Shown here: positions 52,040-60,287 of the stretch, piece after piece
How the letters are laid out: every line of letters begins with the position of its first letter
Position numbering within the stretch: the first letter of the stretch is position 1
DNA from: JANYGA01 sp031420415
Lineage (GTDB): Bacteria; Vulcanimicrobiota; Vulcanimicrobiia; Vulcanimicrobiales; Vulcanimicrobiaceae
Direction of reading: 5' to 3'
Assembly (NCBI GenBank): GCA_031420415.1
Contig: JANOMT010000032.1
Span: forward strand, 1 to 64,000
Length of the DNA stretch: 64,000 bases
Made by a program: the position numbers and the translations under genes
The notes under the pieces: generated by a model
Told to the model about the DNA's origin: nothing
Databases searched by the model: none
Seen by the model: only the letters and a program-made list of their open reading frames with translations

Positions 52040-53335
52040 GTGGAAGCGACCCGAACGCGCGCAGCCGATCTGCTCGATCGCCGAAATCACGCCGTCGCGC
52101 GCGGCGTTTCGAACGCGCACCCGCTTTTCGTGGCACGCGCGTCGGGTGCGACGGTCTGGGACGTCGACGGCCGCGAACTCGTCGATTTTGCGGGCGGCAT
52201 CGGCGTCATGAACCTCGGCCACGGACATCCGCGCGTGCTCGCAGCGGTCCGCGAGCAACTCGAAGCATTCACACACACGTGCTTCCAAGTCGGCATGTAC
52301 GAGAGCTACATCGCACTCGCCGAGCGCCTCAATGCCCTGGCACCAGGCGACTGCCCCAAGAAGACGCTCTTGCTATCAAGCGGCGCTGAAGCGACGGAAA
52401 ACGCCGTGAAGATCGCTCGTTCCGCTACGGGTCGTTCGGCGGTCGTCTCGTTTTCGCTCGGTTATCACGGTCGCACGCTGCTCGCGCTCACGATGACGGG
52501 CAAGGTCGCACCGTATCGTCAGAACTTCGGGCCCTTCGCGCCCGAGATCTACCAGGCACCGTATCCCAATTCGCGTCGCGGTCACGATACCGAGTCCGCA
52601 CTACGGGCGCTTGCGGGGCTCTTCGAATCGCAAGTCGCGCCCGATATGATCGCGGCGTTCATCATCGAGCCCGTGCTCGGTGAAGGCGGTTTCGTGCCCG
52701 CCCCCTTCGCTTTCTTACGCGCGCTGCGCGCGCTTGCAGACGAGCACGGTATCGTTCTTATCGTCGACGAGATTCAAACGGGTTTCGGACGAACGGGGAC
52801 GCTCTTCGCGATCGAACAGGCGGGTGTCGTCCCCGATCTCATCACCTTTGCCAAGAGCGTTGCGGGCGGGTTACCGCTTTCGGGTGTCGTCGGCAAGGCC
52901 GAAATCATCGATGCGGTCGAGCCGGGCGGCCTCGGGGGCACGTACGCGGGGAATCCGCTCGCATGCGCGGCTGCGCTCGCAACGCTCGATGCCTTCGAAC
53001 ATGACGGCGTACTCGCGGCCGCTAACGCACTCGGCCGTACCGTTCGCGCGCGACTCGAGCGACTCGCGGCGTCGTATCCGCGAGACGTCGTCGACGTGCG
53101 CGGACTCGGCGCGATGCTCGCGATCGAGTTTGCCGACCGTCCCGACGCAAGCGGCAAGAGTCTCGCACAACGCATCTCAGGCGCGGCGCTCGAGGAGGGT
53201 GTCATCACCTTGACGGCGGGTCCCAAGGCGAGTGCGCTCCGCGTGCTCGTTCCGCTCCTGGCGAGTGATGACGAACTCACCCGCGGGCTCGACGCTATCG
53301 ATCGCGCCTGCACCAGCGTTCTCATAACAGCCTAA
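52040..53335 (+). CDS. gabT: 4-aminobutyrate aminotransferase-like class III transaminase
   Basis: A PLP transaminase that moves the amino group of GABA (or 5-aminovalerate) to 2-oxoglutarate, yielding succinate semialdehyde. It opens like GabT: RRNHAVARGVSNAHPLFV. FAGGIGVMNLGHGHPRV, SSGAEATENAVKIAR, YHGRTLLALTMTGKV, VDEIQTGFGRTGTLFA and K272 in FAKSVAGGLPLSGVVG (E. coli GabT K268) are present. GTG 52040 has CTGGAG 9 bp upstream and gives 431 aa (E. coli 426). First gene of a plus-strand operon divergent from pucR and followed by a putrescine transaminase and an aldehyde dehydrogenase. Confidence 0.92.
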   Translation: MEATRTRAADLLDRRNHAVARGVSNAHPLFVARASGATVWDVDGRELVDFAGGIGVMNLGHGHPRVLAAVREQLEAFTHTCFQVGMYESYIALAERLNALAPGDCPKKTLLLSSGAEATENAVKIARSATGRSAVVSFSLGYHGRTLLALTMTGKVAPYRQNFGPFAPEIYQAPYPNSRRGHDTESALRALAGLFESQVAPDMIAAFIIEPVLGEGGFVPAPFAFLRALRALADEHGIVLIVDEIQTGFGRTGTLFAIEQAGVVPDLITFAKSVAGGLPLSGVVGKAEIIDAVEPGGLGGTYAGNPLACAAALATLDAFEHDGVLAAANALGRTVRARLERLAASYPRDVVDVRGLGAMLAIEFADRPDASGKSLAQRISGAALEEGVITLTAGPKASALRVLVPLLASDDELTRGLDAIDRACTSVLITA

Positions 53336-53382
53336 AGAATTTTTTTCGAAGAACATCAGCCCTTTACCAACACGCTAATAAC

Positions 53383-53386
53383 GAGG
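53383..53386 (+). promoter_or_regulatory. ribosome binding site supporting an ATT start
   Basis: GAGG in AACGAGGTCCAAA, 6 bp upstream of an in-frame ATT at 53393. It is the only Shine-Dalgarno-like sequence in the 57-bp gap between gabT and the conserved part of the next gene, and decides the start chosen for that gene. Confidence 0.5.
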
Positions 53387-53392
53387 TCCAAA

Positions 53393-54769
53393 ATTCTTGC
53401 ATCCAACCGACTCGACGACGTCCGCGCCTATACGCAAAGCGTCCTAGACCTTATCCATACCGAGACGATCGATCGCGCGCAAGCGGATTGGATCGTCCGC
53501 GAAACCGTTGAAGGCTTTCGCGACTACGTCAACCCGGGTTTTCTCGCTTATCGAAAAGCGGGCGCTCAGGGCACGCTCGACGCTGCCGTCGAGTGGTCCG
53601 ATTCGGGTAATACGTTCACCGATGTGAACGGTGGCGAGTACATCGATTGTCTCGGCGGATTCGGTATCTTCAACGTCGGGCACCGTCATCCCAAAGTGAT
53701 GGCCGCCGTGCGCGCGCAACTCGAGCGCCAAGCGCTGCACAGTCAGGATCTGCTCGACCCGCTGCGCGCCATGCTCGCAAAAGCACTCGCGATGCTCACG
53801 CCGGGCGACCTGAAATATTCGTTTTTTAGCAATTCGGGAACCGAATCGGTTGAAGCCGCACTCAAGCTCGCGCGCGCGTACGATCCGAAAAAGCCGACGA
53901 TCGTCGTTGCGACGCGCGGCTTCCACGGGAAGAGCTACGGGTCGCTTTCCGCGAGTGGCAAATCGACGTTCCGGATTCCGTTCGGGGCGATGCTACCCGG
54001 CTTCAAGCACGTCCCTTTCAACGATACGCTCGCACTCGTCGATATTTTCAACGCTTGTCGCATGACGGGTGAAGACGTCGGCGCGGTCTTGCTCGAGCCG
54101 ATCCAAGGCGAAGGCGGCGTCAATCTGCCGAGTGATGAGTATCTGCCTTTCGTCCGCAAAATCTGCGACGAATTCGGCGCGCTCTTAATTTTCGATGAAG
54201 TGCAAACCGGCATGGGTCGCACGGGCACGATGTTCGCGTGCGAGGCCTGGAACGTGGTCCCCGACATCATCTGTTTGGCAAAAGCCCTCGGTGGTGGCGT
54301 GATGCCGATCGGCGCGACCGTTGCGACGGAAGCCGTTTTTTCAAAACTCTTCGACAACCCGTTCTTGCACACGACCACCTTCGGCGGCAATCCACTAAGC
54401 TGCGCCGCGGCGCTCGCGACGATCGCCGTCCTGATCGAAGAACGTCTGCCCGAGCGCGCGGCGATGATGGGTGAATACATGCTTGCGGGCTTGCGCCGTG
54501 CCGTTCGCGGTCACGAAGCGATCGTCACCGACGTTCGCGGTCGTGGCCTTCTCATCGCGCTCGAGTTCGCGAGCGATGCGGCGGGATTTGCTGTCTCGAA
54601 GTATCTTTTCGATCGCGGGATTCTCGTTGCAGGTACGCTGGTCAACGCGCGTACCGTGCGCATCGAACCACCGCTCACGATCGAAGCCGCGCAAGCCGAC
54701 ATCGTTTTTGCGGTCCTCGCGGAGGCCCTGGAAGCGATGGCGCGCGAACCGCTGTCGCTCACGGCGTAA
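53393..54769 (+). CDS. patA: putrescine aminotransferase (YgjG-like), probable ATT start
   Basis: Transaminates putrescine to 4-aminobutyraldehyde. It is very similar to E. coli YgjG/PatA: CLGGFGIFNVGHRHPKV, LHSQDLLDPLRAMLAK, FSNSGTESVEAALKLA, KALGGGVMPIGATVATE and HTTTFGGNPLSCAAAL, with the PLP lysine at K297 (YgjG K300). The homology starts well upstream of the first GTG (53624): the same frame encodes LIHTETIDRAQAD and EGFRDYVNPGFLAYRKAG, matching the YgjG N-terminus. No ATG/GTG/TTG exists in that stretch. ATT 53393 with a GAGG site gives 458 aa (YgjG 459). An undetected sequence error is the alternative. Confidence 0.85.
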   Translation: MLASNRLDDVRAYTQSVLDLIHTETIDRAQADWIVRETVEGFRDYVNPGFLAYRKAGAQGTLDAAVEWSDSGNTFTDVNGGEYIDCLGGFGIFNVGHRHPKVMAAVRAQLERQALHSQDLLDPLRAMLAKALAMLTPGDLKYSFFSNSGTESVEAALKLARAYDPKKPTIVVATRGFHGKSYGSLSASGKSTFRIPFGAMLPGFKHVPFNDTLALVDIFNACRMTGEDVGAVLLEPIQGEGGVNLPSDEYLPFVRKICDEFGALLIFDEVQTGMGRTGTMFACEAWNVVPDIICLAKALGGGVMPIGATVATEAVFSKLFDNPFLHTTTFGGNPLSCAAALATIAVLIEERLPERAAMMGEYMLAGLRRAVRGHEAIVTDVRGRGLLIALEFASDAAGFAVSKYLFDRGILVAGTLVNARTVRIEPPLTIEAAQADIVFAVLAEALEAMAREPLSLTA

Positions 54770-54799
54770 AACCCTACAACCGAAGTTCGGAGAAGATCG

Positions 54800-56353
54800 A
54801 TGCTCGATACCAAACCGCACGCGACGGAACGCACGGCCGTGTTGCGTCGCCTCGAGACCGATCCCGCGGGGACCGCGCTGCTCTTTCTGGGCGGCCGGTT
54901 CGTCGCGGCGAGCGACGGCGGCACGCGCGCGTGTGTCGATCCGGCGACGGGCGAAACGATCGCGCACGTTGCCGAAGCGACCGCACTCGATGCGTCGCGA
55001 GCGATCGCCCTCGCGCGCGCCGCATTCGACGATGGCCCCTGGCCGCAGACGCCCGCGCTCGATCGCGCGAAATTCTTGAACGCGCTTGCCGACGCAGTCG
55101 ATGCCAATGCCGATGACTTCGCGCGCCTCGAGACGTTGGGTTGTGGGAAACCGTTGCGTGAAGCCGCGTACGACGTGGCCGATGCGGCGAACTGTTTCCG
55201 CTATTACGCGGGCCTCGCAACGAAGCCGCACGGTCAGAGCTTCGATGTGCCCGCACCGTCGCAAACGTTCACGGTGCGCGAACCGATCGGCGTCTGCGGC
55301 CAGATCGTGCCGTGGAACTATCCGCTCCTCATGTCGGTGTGGAAGCTCGCTCCGGCGCTTGCGGCGGGGAATGTCTGCATTCTCAAGCCCTCGGAGTACA
55401 CGCCGCTTTCGGCGCTCTGGCTTGCGAAGATCGCGCACGAACTCGGTATGCCGGCGGGCGTGCTCTCGGTCTTACCGGGTGCGGGTCCCGTCGTCGGCGC
55501 GGCACTCGCCGAGAGCATGGACGTCGATAAGATCGCGTTCACGGGGAGCGTGCCGACGGGGCAGACGATCATGCGGGCGGCTGCGTGCAACGTCAAGAAA
55601 ATCTCGCTCGAACTCGGCGGAAAATCGCCGAACATCGTCTTCGCCGATGCGGATTTCGCGACCGCGATCGATTACGCGCTATTCGGGATTTTCGCAAATG
55701 CGGGCCAAGTCTGTTCGGCTGGTTCGCGATTACTCGTGCAAGCAACGATCGCCAAAAAATTCACGACCGAACTGATTCGCCGTGCGAACGAGATCGTCGT
55801 CGGGGATGGCTTCGGTGAGGGCGTCGAGATGGGCCCACTCGTGAGCGCTCAGCAACGCGATCGCGTCGAAGCGTACATCGCGATCGGCAAAGCCGAGGGC
55901 GCGACGCTCGCGTGCGGTGGCACGCGGCTCGCGAACGATCGTGCGCCGGAGAGCGGATTCTACATCGCGCCGACGATTTTCACGAACGTGACGCCCGAGA
56001 TGCGGATCGTGCGCGAAGAGATCTTCGGCCCCGTCCTCGTCGTCCAGTCGTTCCAAGATGAAGCCGAAGCCATCGCGATGGCTAACGACACCGTCTACGG
56101 CCTCGCGGGCGCCGTCTTCACGACCGATGGTGCGCGCGCGCATCGCGTCGTACGCAAATTACGCGCCGGAATCACGTGGATTAATGCGTATCATCCGACG
56201 TATAACGAGGCGCCGTGGGGCGGCTACAAGCAGTCGGGGATCGGCCGCGAACTCGGCACGTACGGCTACGACGCCTACACCGAGGTCAAGCAAATCAACG
56301 TGAATCTCGCGGTAGAACCGAGTGGTTGGTTCGCAGATCGTAGCGGCGCTTAG
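54800..56353 (+). CDS. aldehyde dehydrogenase (4-aminobutyraldehyde / betaine-aldehyde type)
   Basis: A 517-aa NAD(P)-dependent aldehyde dehydrogenase, probably oxidising 4-aminobutyraldehyde to GABA between the two transaminases of this operon. The catalytic nucleophile is C305 (NAGQVCSAGSRLLV) and the general base E271 (ISLELGGKSPNIVF). The cofactor/structural motifs VPWNYPLLM, FTGSVPTG and EEIFGPVLVVQSF are present. ATG 54800 has GGAG 8 bp upstream. Closest family resemblance is to gamma-aminobutyraldehyde/betaine aldehyde dehydrogenases (PatD/PuuC group); the exact substrate follows from context. A loose 8-bp inverted repeat (GCGAGAAG ... CTTCTCGC, 56356-56398) lies after the stop codon. 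Confidence 0.9.
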   Translation: MLDTKPHATERTAVLRRLETDPAGTALLFLGGRFVAASDGGTRACVDPATGETIAHVAEATALDASRAIALARAAFDDGPWPQTPALDRAKFLNALADAVDANADDFARLETLGCGKPLREAAYDVADAANCFRYYAGLATKPHGQSFDVPAPSQTFTVREPIGVCGQIVPWNYPLLMSVWKLAPALAAGNVCILKPSEYTPLSALWLAKIAHELGMPAGVLSVLPGAGPVVGAALAESMDVDKIAFTGSVPTGQTIMRAAACNVKKISLELGGKSPNIVFADADFATAIDYALFGIFANAGQVCSAGSRLLVQATIAKKFTTELIRRANEIVVGDGFGEGVEMGPLVSAQQRDRVEAYIAIGKAEGATLACGGTRLANDRAPESGFYIAPTIFTNVTPEMRIVREEIFGPVLVVQSFQDEAEAIAMANDTVYGLAGAVFTTDGARAHRVVRKLRAGITWINAYHPTYNEAPWGGYKQSGIGRELGTYGYDAYTEVKQINVNLAVEPSGWFADRSGA

Positions 56354-56470
56354 TCGCGAGAAGCAGGGCGAGATAGCCGCGAGCCACGAACTTCTCGCCT
56401 CGGCGCGGGTACCCCGCGTTCTTTTCGTACGAGCTTGCCGATCCGCGGGACGCCGTCCCAGGAGTTATTC

Positions 56471-56980
56471 GTGAACGACAAAGAGCTGGTGCTCACCGCT
56501 GAGGGGCTGACGAAGCTCGAGGAAGAGCTCGACGAACTCAAGACCGTCCATCGTCGCGACGTCAACGAGCGCATTCGGCAAGCCAAAGAGTTCGGCGATA
56601 TCTCCGAAAATGCCGAATACGAAGACGCCAAACAGGAGCAGGCTTTCGTCGAGGGTCGCATCCTTAAAGTCGAAGCGACGATCCGCAACGCGCGGATCAT
56701 CGATGCGTCGGATTACGACCAGAGCGAAGTCCATCTCGGCGCGTCGGTCAAGGTGAAAGACCTTAAAACCGGTAGCTCGCATGAGTTTACGATCGTTGGC
56801 TCGACCGAGGCCGATCCGACCAATGCGCGCCTCTCGAACGAGTCGCCGCTCGGCCTCTCACTCATGGGCAAGAAGAAGGGCGAGACCGTCGCCGTTACCA
56901 CGCCGCGCGGCATCGCATCGTATAAAATTGAATCGATCGGTTCGACGAAAAAGAAAGCTGCAGCGAAAAAGGCGTCTTAG
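56471..56980 (+). CDS. greA: transcription elongation factor GreA
   Basis: Rescues backtracked RNA polymerase by stimulating transcript cleavage through the secondary channel. The N-terminal antiparallel coiled coil (~1-75: LTAEGLTKLEEELDELKTV, FGDISENAEYEDAKQEQAF with the acidic tip residues) is followed by an FKBP-like C-domain (SHEFTIVGSTEADPTNARLS, SPLGLSLMGKKKGE). GTG 56471 has AGGAG 6 bp upstream. The 169 aa include an unusual basic Lys/Ala tail (STKKKAAAKKAS) not found in E. coli GreA. It lies 27 bp upstream of lysS. Confidence 0.96.
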   Translation: MNDKELVLTAEGLTKLEEELDELKTVHRRDVNERIRQAKEFGDISENAEYEDAKQEQAFVEGRILKVEATIRNARIIDASDYDQSEVHLGASVKVKDLKTGSSHEFTIVGSTEADPTNARLSNESPLGLSLMGKKKGETVAVTTPRGIASYKIESIGSTKKKAAAKKAS

Positions 56981-57007
56981 GAACCATCGCGCGAACGCGA
57001 GGCGCTC

Positions 57008-58504
57008 ATGGAACCCTCCGATGAAGGTGGCGCGGAACGCGCGCTCAAGGCGCAGCGGCGCACGAACCTCGCGACGCTGCGCGATCTCGGCTCCGACCCC
57101 TTCGCGCAGACGCGTTACGACGTCGACGCGCATGCAAGCGAGATCGCCGCGCTCTATGCGACACTCGCTCCCGACGCCGAAACGCCGACCGCGCATCACG
57201 CGCTCGCGGGGCGTCTTCTGGCGTTGCGTAAACAGGGCAAGAAAGTCTTTTTCGCCGATCTCTGGGATCGTAGTGGCAAGCTCCAACTCTACGTGCGTGC
57301 CGACGTCGTTGGTGAAGATGCTTTCGCGCAATTCGATCAGGTCGATCTCGGCGATATCATCGGCGCGAGTGGAACGATCTTTCGTACGAAATCGGGCGAG
57401 CTGACGCTACGCGTCGATTCGTTCGCCGTGCTTTCCAAAGCGCTCGTGCCGTTACCCGATAAGCATCACGGCCTCCAAGACGTCGAGAAGCGGTACCGTC
57501 AGCGTTACGTCGATCTCATCATGAACGAGCACGTCCGCTCGATCTTCATCACGCGGTCGAAGATCGTTTCGGAGATGCGTCGATTCTGCGACGATCGCGG
57601 CTTCATCGAATGCGAGACGCCCACGATGTTGCACGTGGCCGGGGGTGCGGCCGCACGGCCGTTTAGAACCCATCACAACGCGCTCGATCTCAACCTCGAT
57701 CTTCGAATCGCTACGGAACTGAACCTCAAGCGACTCGTTATCGGTGGGCTCGAGCGCGTGTACGAGATCGGTCGCATCTTTCGCAACGAAGGCATCGATA
57801 CGACGCACAATCCCGAGTTCACGATGCTCGAACTCTACGCGGCGTATTGGTCAGTCGACGAGATGATGGCGTTTAACGAAGAACTCTTCGTGCATCTCGT
57901 CGCGCGCGTGCACGGCACGGAGACGATCACCTTCGGCGATCGCGAGATCTCGTTCGCGCGTCCGTTCCGACGCATCGCGTACTTCGATGCGATGAAAGAA
58001 TGGGGTGGTCTCGACCGCGCGACGTTGCTCGATCCCGCGGGCGCGCAAGGAACCTTGCACGATATGGGCCTTCCGCCGTCCCAAACCCACGGACAAGCAC
58101 TCGATAAAATCTTCGAACGCGTCATCGAACCGAATCTCGTGAACCCGACGTTCGTGTACGATTATCCCGTGTTGATCTCGCCGCTCGCCAAACGCAAGGC
58201 GGGCGATCCCGATATCGTCGACCGTTACGAGCTCTTCGCGGCGAACTTCGAACTCTCCAACGCCTTTACCGAACTCAACGATCCCGACGACCAGCGCGCG
58301 CGCTTCGAAGCGCAGATCGTCGAGCGCAAGAAAGGCGACGACGAAGTGCCGCCGCCCGATTGGGATTTCGTCGCGGCGCTCGAGTACGGACTACCGCCGA
58401 CGGCCGGGATCGGCATCGGCGTCGATCGCATCGTCATGTTGCTCACCGACAATCAGTCGATCCGCGAAGTGATCCTCTTCCCGTTGCAACGTCCGGTCGC
58501 GTAG
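57008..58504 (+). CDS. lysS: lysyl-tRNA synthetase, class II
   Basis: Charges tRNA-Lys. An N-terminal OB-fold anticodon domain (~65-165: GRLLALRKQGKKVFFADLWD) is followed by the class II catalytic core. Motif 1 is around RYRQRYVDLIMN, motif 2 is FRNEGIDTTHNPEFTMLEL, and motif 3 is GIGIGVDRIVMLLTDNQSI. It is 498 aa, matching the family (~500). It starts at ATG 57008 after greA, the greA-lysS order being common in bacteria. Confidence 0.97.
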   Translation: MEPSDEGGAERALKAQRRTNLATLRDLGSDPFAQTRYDVDAHASEIAALYATLAPDAETPTAHHALAGRLLALRKQGKKVFFADLWDRSGKLQLYVRADVVGEDAFAQFDQVDLGDIIGASGTIFRTKSGELTLRVDSFAVLSKALVPLPDKHHGLQDVEKRYRQRYVDLIMNEHVRSIFITRSKIVSEMRRFCDDRGFIECETPTMLHVAGGAAARPFRTHHNALDLNLDLRIATELNLKRLVIGGLERVYEIGRIFRNEGIDTTHNPEFTMLELYAAYWSVDEMMAFNEELFVHLVARVHGTETITFGDREISFARPFRRIAYFDAMKEWGGLDRATLLDPAGAQGTLHDMGLPPSQTHGQALDKIFERVIEPNLVNPTFVYDYPVLISPLAKRKAGDPDIVDRYELFAANFELSNAFTELNDPDDQRARFEAQIVERKKGDDEVPPPDWDFVAALEYGLPPTAGIGIGVDRIVMLLTDNQSIREVILFPLQRPVA

Positions 58505-58578
58505 CCGCCTGGCTGACACAATCGGGACCGCTCCGGCGTCGAACGGGCGCTACATCGTCTACTTTCATTGGAGTCTTC

Positions 58579-59013
58579 ATGGATCTGACCACCTCGTTTC
58601 CGCGCAGCGTCAAAGAGAAAATCGCGGGCGTCGTCATGGTCGCGCGCACGGCCGATAAAGCCAAAGCCAAAGCGCACGGCAATATCGGCGAGTACCACTA
58701 CAATTGCCCGATGGACGTCGCCGTCTTCACCTTCCTCGATATCGATCACGAGAAATTCCTCGAAGCAGCCGGTCACGGCGATGCGGCGATCGAGACGTTC
58801 GCGCACGAACACGCAGCGAAAAAGACGGCGTCTGAAATCGCCGAGTGGAACGCGAATTTCTTGCAATACGCACCCGCACCGGGTAGCGATGGCGAGAAGT
58901 ACTTCCTCGAACTCCGCAACACCGTTGCCCCGGATCGCACGGATGTTACCGCGTGGGCCGATCTTCTCGATCTCGACGAGAAGCGTGAAGTAGCCCACAA
59001 GGCCGGCGTCTAG
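58579..59013 (+). CDS. DUF5069-family protein
   Basis: A 144-aa protein beginning MDLTTSFPRSVKEKIAGVVM and ARTADKAKAKAHGNIGEYHYNCPMD, which I recognise as the DUF5069 signature. The rest is helical and acidic. ATG 58579 has GGAG about 6 bp upstream. Function unknown. It stands alone between lysS and truA. Confidence 0.82.
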   Translation: MDLTTSFPRSVKEKIAGVVMVARTADKAKAKAHGNIGEYHYNCPMDVAVFTFLDIDHEKFLEAAGHGDAAIETFAHEHAAKKTASEIAEWNANFLQYAPAPGSDGEKYFLELRNTVAPDRTDVTAWADLLDLDEKREVAHKAGV

Positions 59014-59113
59014 CTTCGGAGCCGGGTCGCCCGGAAAATCTCGCATCGCGGTGGAACGCTCGTCGTTGCGCCGCGATCGTCTTTTGTAGCGCACTCGTAA
59101 CGGAGACGACGCC

Positions 59114-59905
59114 ACGCCTGATGCGACGTACCGTGTCGTCGTCGAATACGACGGCACGGATTTCTGCGGATTCCAGTTCCAGCCAAATCTGCGCACCATC
59201 GGTGGCGAGATCGAAATCGCGCTCTCGAAGCTTTTCGCGATGCAGATCAAGGTGACGGTCGCGGGCCGCACCGATGCGGGGGTGCACGCGAGCGGTCAGG
59301 TGATCTCGTTCGTGGCGCACGATGCGTTCCCGATCGATAAACTTTCGATCGCACTCAACACGACGCTCCCCGCGGATATCACGGCGCGCGATTGCGCGCG
59401 CGTCGATGCGCGATTTAACGCCCGGCTATCGGCACTACAGCGCCGCTATCGTTACACGATCGTCGCGCGACGCGATCCATCCGCCGCGCTGCGGCGCTTC
59501 GCACACCACGAATATCGCCCTCTCGACCTGGAGCGCATGCGTGCGGGTGCGGCGCATCTCTTGGGACAGCACGATTTCCTCACGTTCTGTGGCGTCTTGC
59601 CCGATCGCGGTGGAACCGTACGAACCATCGATACGCTCGAGATCGAATCCGAGCGCGACCCTTCGCGCGATTGTGACGTGCTCGTGTTGCGCATCGCGGG
59701 CAAGGGCTTCTTACACCGTATGGTTCGCATCATGACGGGGACGCTGCTGGACGTCGCTGCGGGCAAGCGCGAACCCGGCGACGTGGCGACGATGCTCGCG
59801 GCCCGCGATCGGCGTGTGGCGGGGCCGACCGCGCCCGCCGCGGGGTTAGCGCTCGTCGAAGTCGTCTATCCCGACTTTACGTCTCTCAGTCGTCGTAACG
59901 GTTGA
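59114..59905 (+). CDS. truA: tRNA pseudouridine synthase A, start codon unclear
   Basis: Isomerises uridines 38-40 of tRNA. The catalytic Asp lies in GRTDAGVHASGQV; VVVEYDGTDFCGFQFQ, IVARRDPSAALRR, DFLTFCG and GKGFLHRMVRIM are family motifs. The first conserved motif (VVVEYDGTDF, from 59135) lies well upstream of the first in-frame ATG (59240). The frame is open only from 59090 and holds no ATG, GTG or TTG before 59240. An ACG at 59114 sits 8 bp after GGAG. Alternatively ATG 59121 in another frame followed by one missing base would restore a normal start. The 3' end overlaps the convergent PYP-like gene by 20 bp. Confidence 0.85.
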   Translation, partial: TPDATYRVVVEYDGTDFCGFQFQPNLRTIGGEIEIALSKLFAMQIKVTVAGRTDAGVHASGQVISFVAHDAFPIDKLSIALNTTLPADITARDCARVDARFNARLSALQRRYRYTIVARRDPSAALRRFAHHEYRPLDLERMRAGAAHLLGQHDFLTFCGVLPDRGGTVRTIDTLEIESERDPSRDCDVLVLRIAGKGFLHRMVRIMTGTLLDVAAGKREPGDVATMLAARDRRVAGPTAPAAGLALVEVVYPDFTSLSRRNG

Positions 59906-60248
59906 CGAGGATTTTGATCTGTTTGTTTTTCGTGCTGCGTAAGAACGTGATGTTCACGTGTTGGCGACCGAACGCGAACGCGAAGACGTAATCGAAGCTC
60001 TCAGCGCCGTCGCCGGATTCGCGCACGAAACGCTCGAATCGACCTTGAAAATCTTGCACGGCGGTGCATGGGGCGACGTCGCGGAAGAAGTTCCGTCCGA
60101 GGACGCGTTCCTTCGACAACCGCGCGAGACGCGATTCGTAATTGTTATACTGCTCGATATTTCCGTCGTGATCGACGGAAATAAGTCCGAATGGCAACTC
60201 GTCAACTTCGCCTTCGGAGAGTTCGAAAAGATTTTGGGGATCGACCAT
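59886..60248 (-). CDS. photoactive yellow protein-like PAS protein
   Basis: A 120-aa single PAS domain that aligns without gaps to Halorhodospira photoactive yellow protein: ELPFGLISVDHDGNIEQYN parallels LAFGAIQLDGDGNILQYN, and GRNFFRDVAPCT parallels GKNFFKDVAPCT. At a constant offset of 8, PYP Tyr42, Glu46 and chromophore Cys69 are matched by Y34, E38 and C61. Thr50 and Arg52 are replaced by A42 and L44. Thus the residues that bind and tune p-coumarate are partly kept. No tyrosine ammonia-lyase or coumaroyl-CoA ligase is in the window. It is divergent from a Crp/Fnr gene with only 39 bp between. A non-light-sensing PAS sensor is the alternative. Confidence 0.85.
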   Translation of the reverse strand: MVDPQNLFELSEGEVDELPFGLISVDHDGNIEQYNNYESRLARLSKERVLGRNFFRDVAPCTAVQDFQGRFERFVRESGDGAESFDYVFAFAFGRQHVNITFLRSTKNKQIKILVNRYDD

Positions 60249-60287
60249 GGATTGGGCTCTGCTTTCCCCCGTGCCGGGGGTTCCCTT

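Noticed and set aside
53333..53392. Possible stop-codon readthrough fusing the gabT-like and putrescine aminotransferase genes (same frame, only 19 sense codons between the TAA and the ATT)
   Set aside because: Both proteins have complete family lengths on their own, the stop is TAA, and a Shine-Dalgarno site precedes the ATT, so separate translation is simpler.
53624..54769. Start of the putrescine aminotransferase at GTG 53624
   Set aside because: It would remove about 77 residues conserved with YgjG, including RDYVNPGFLAYRK, and it has no ribosome site directly upstream.
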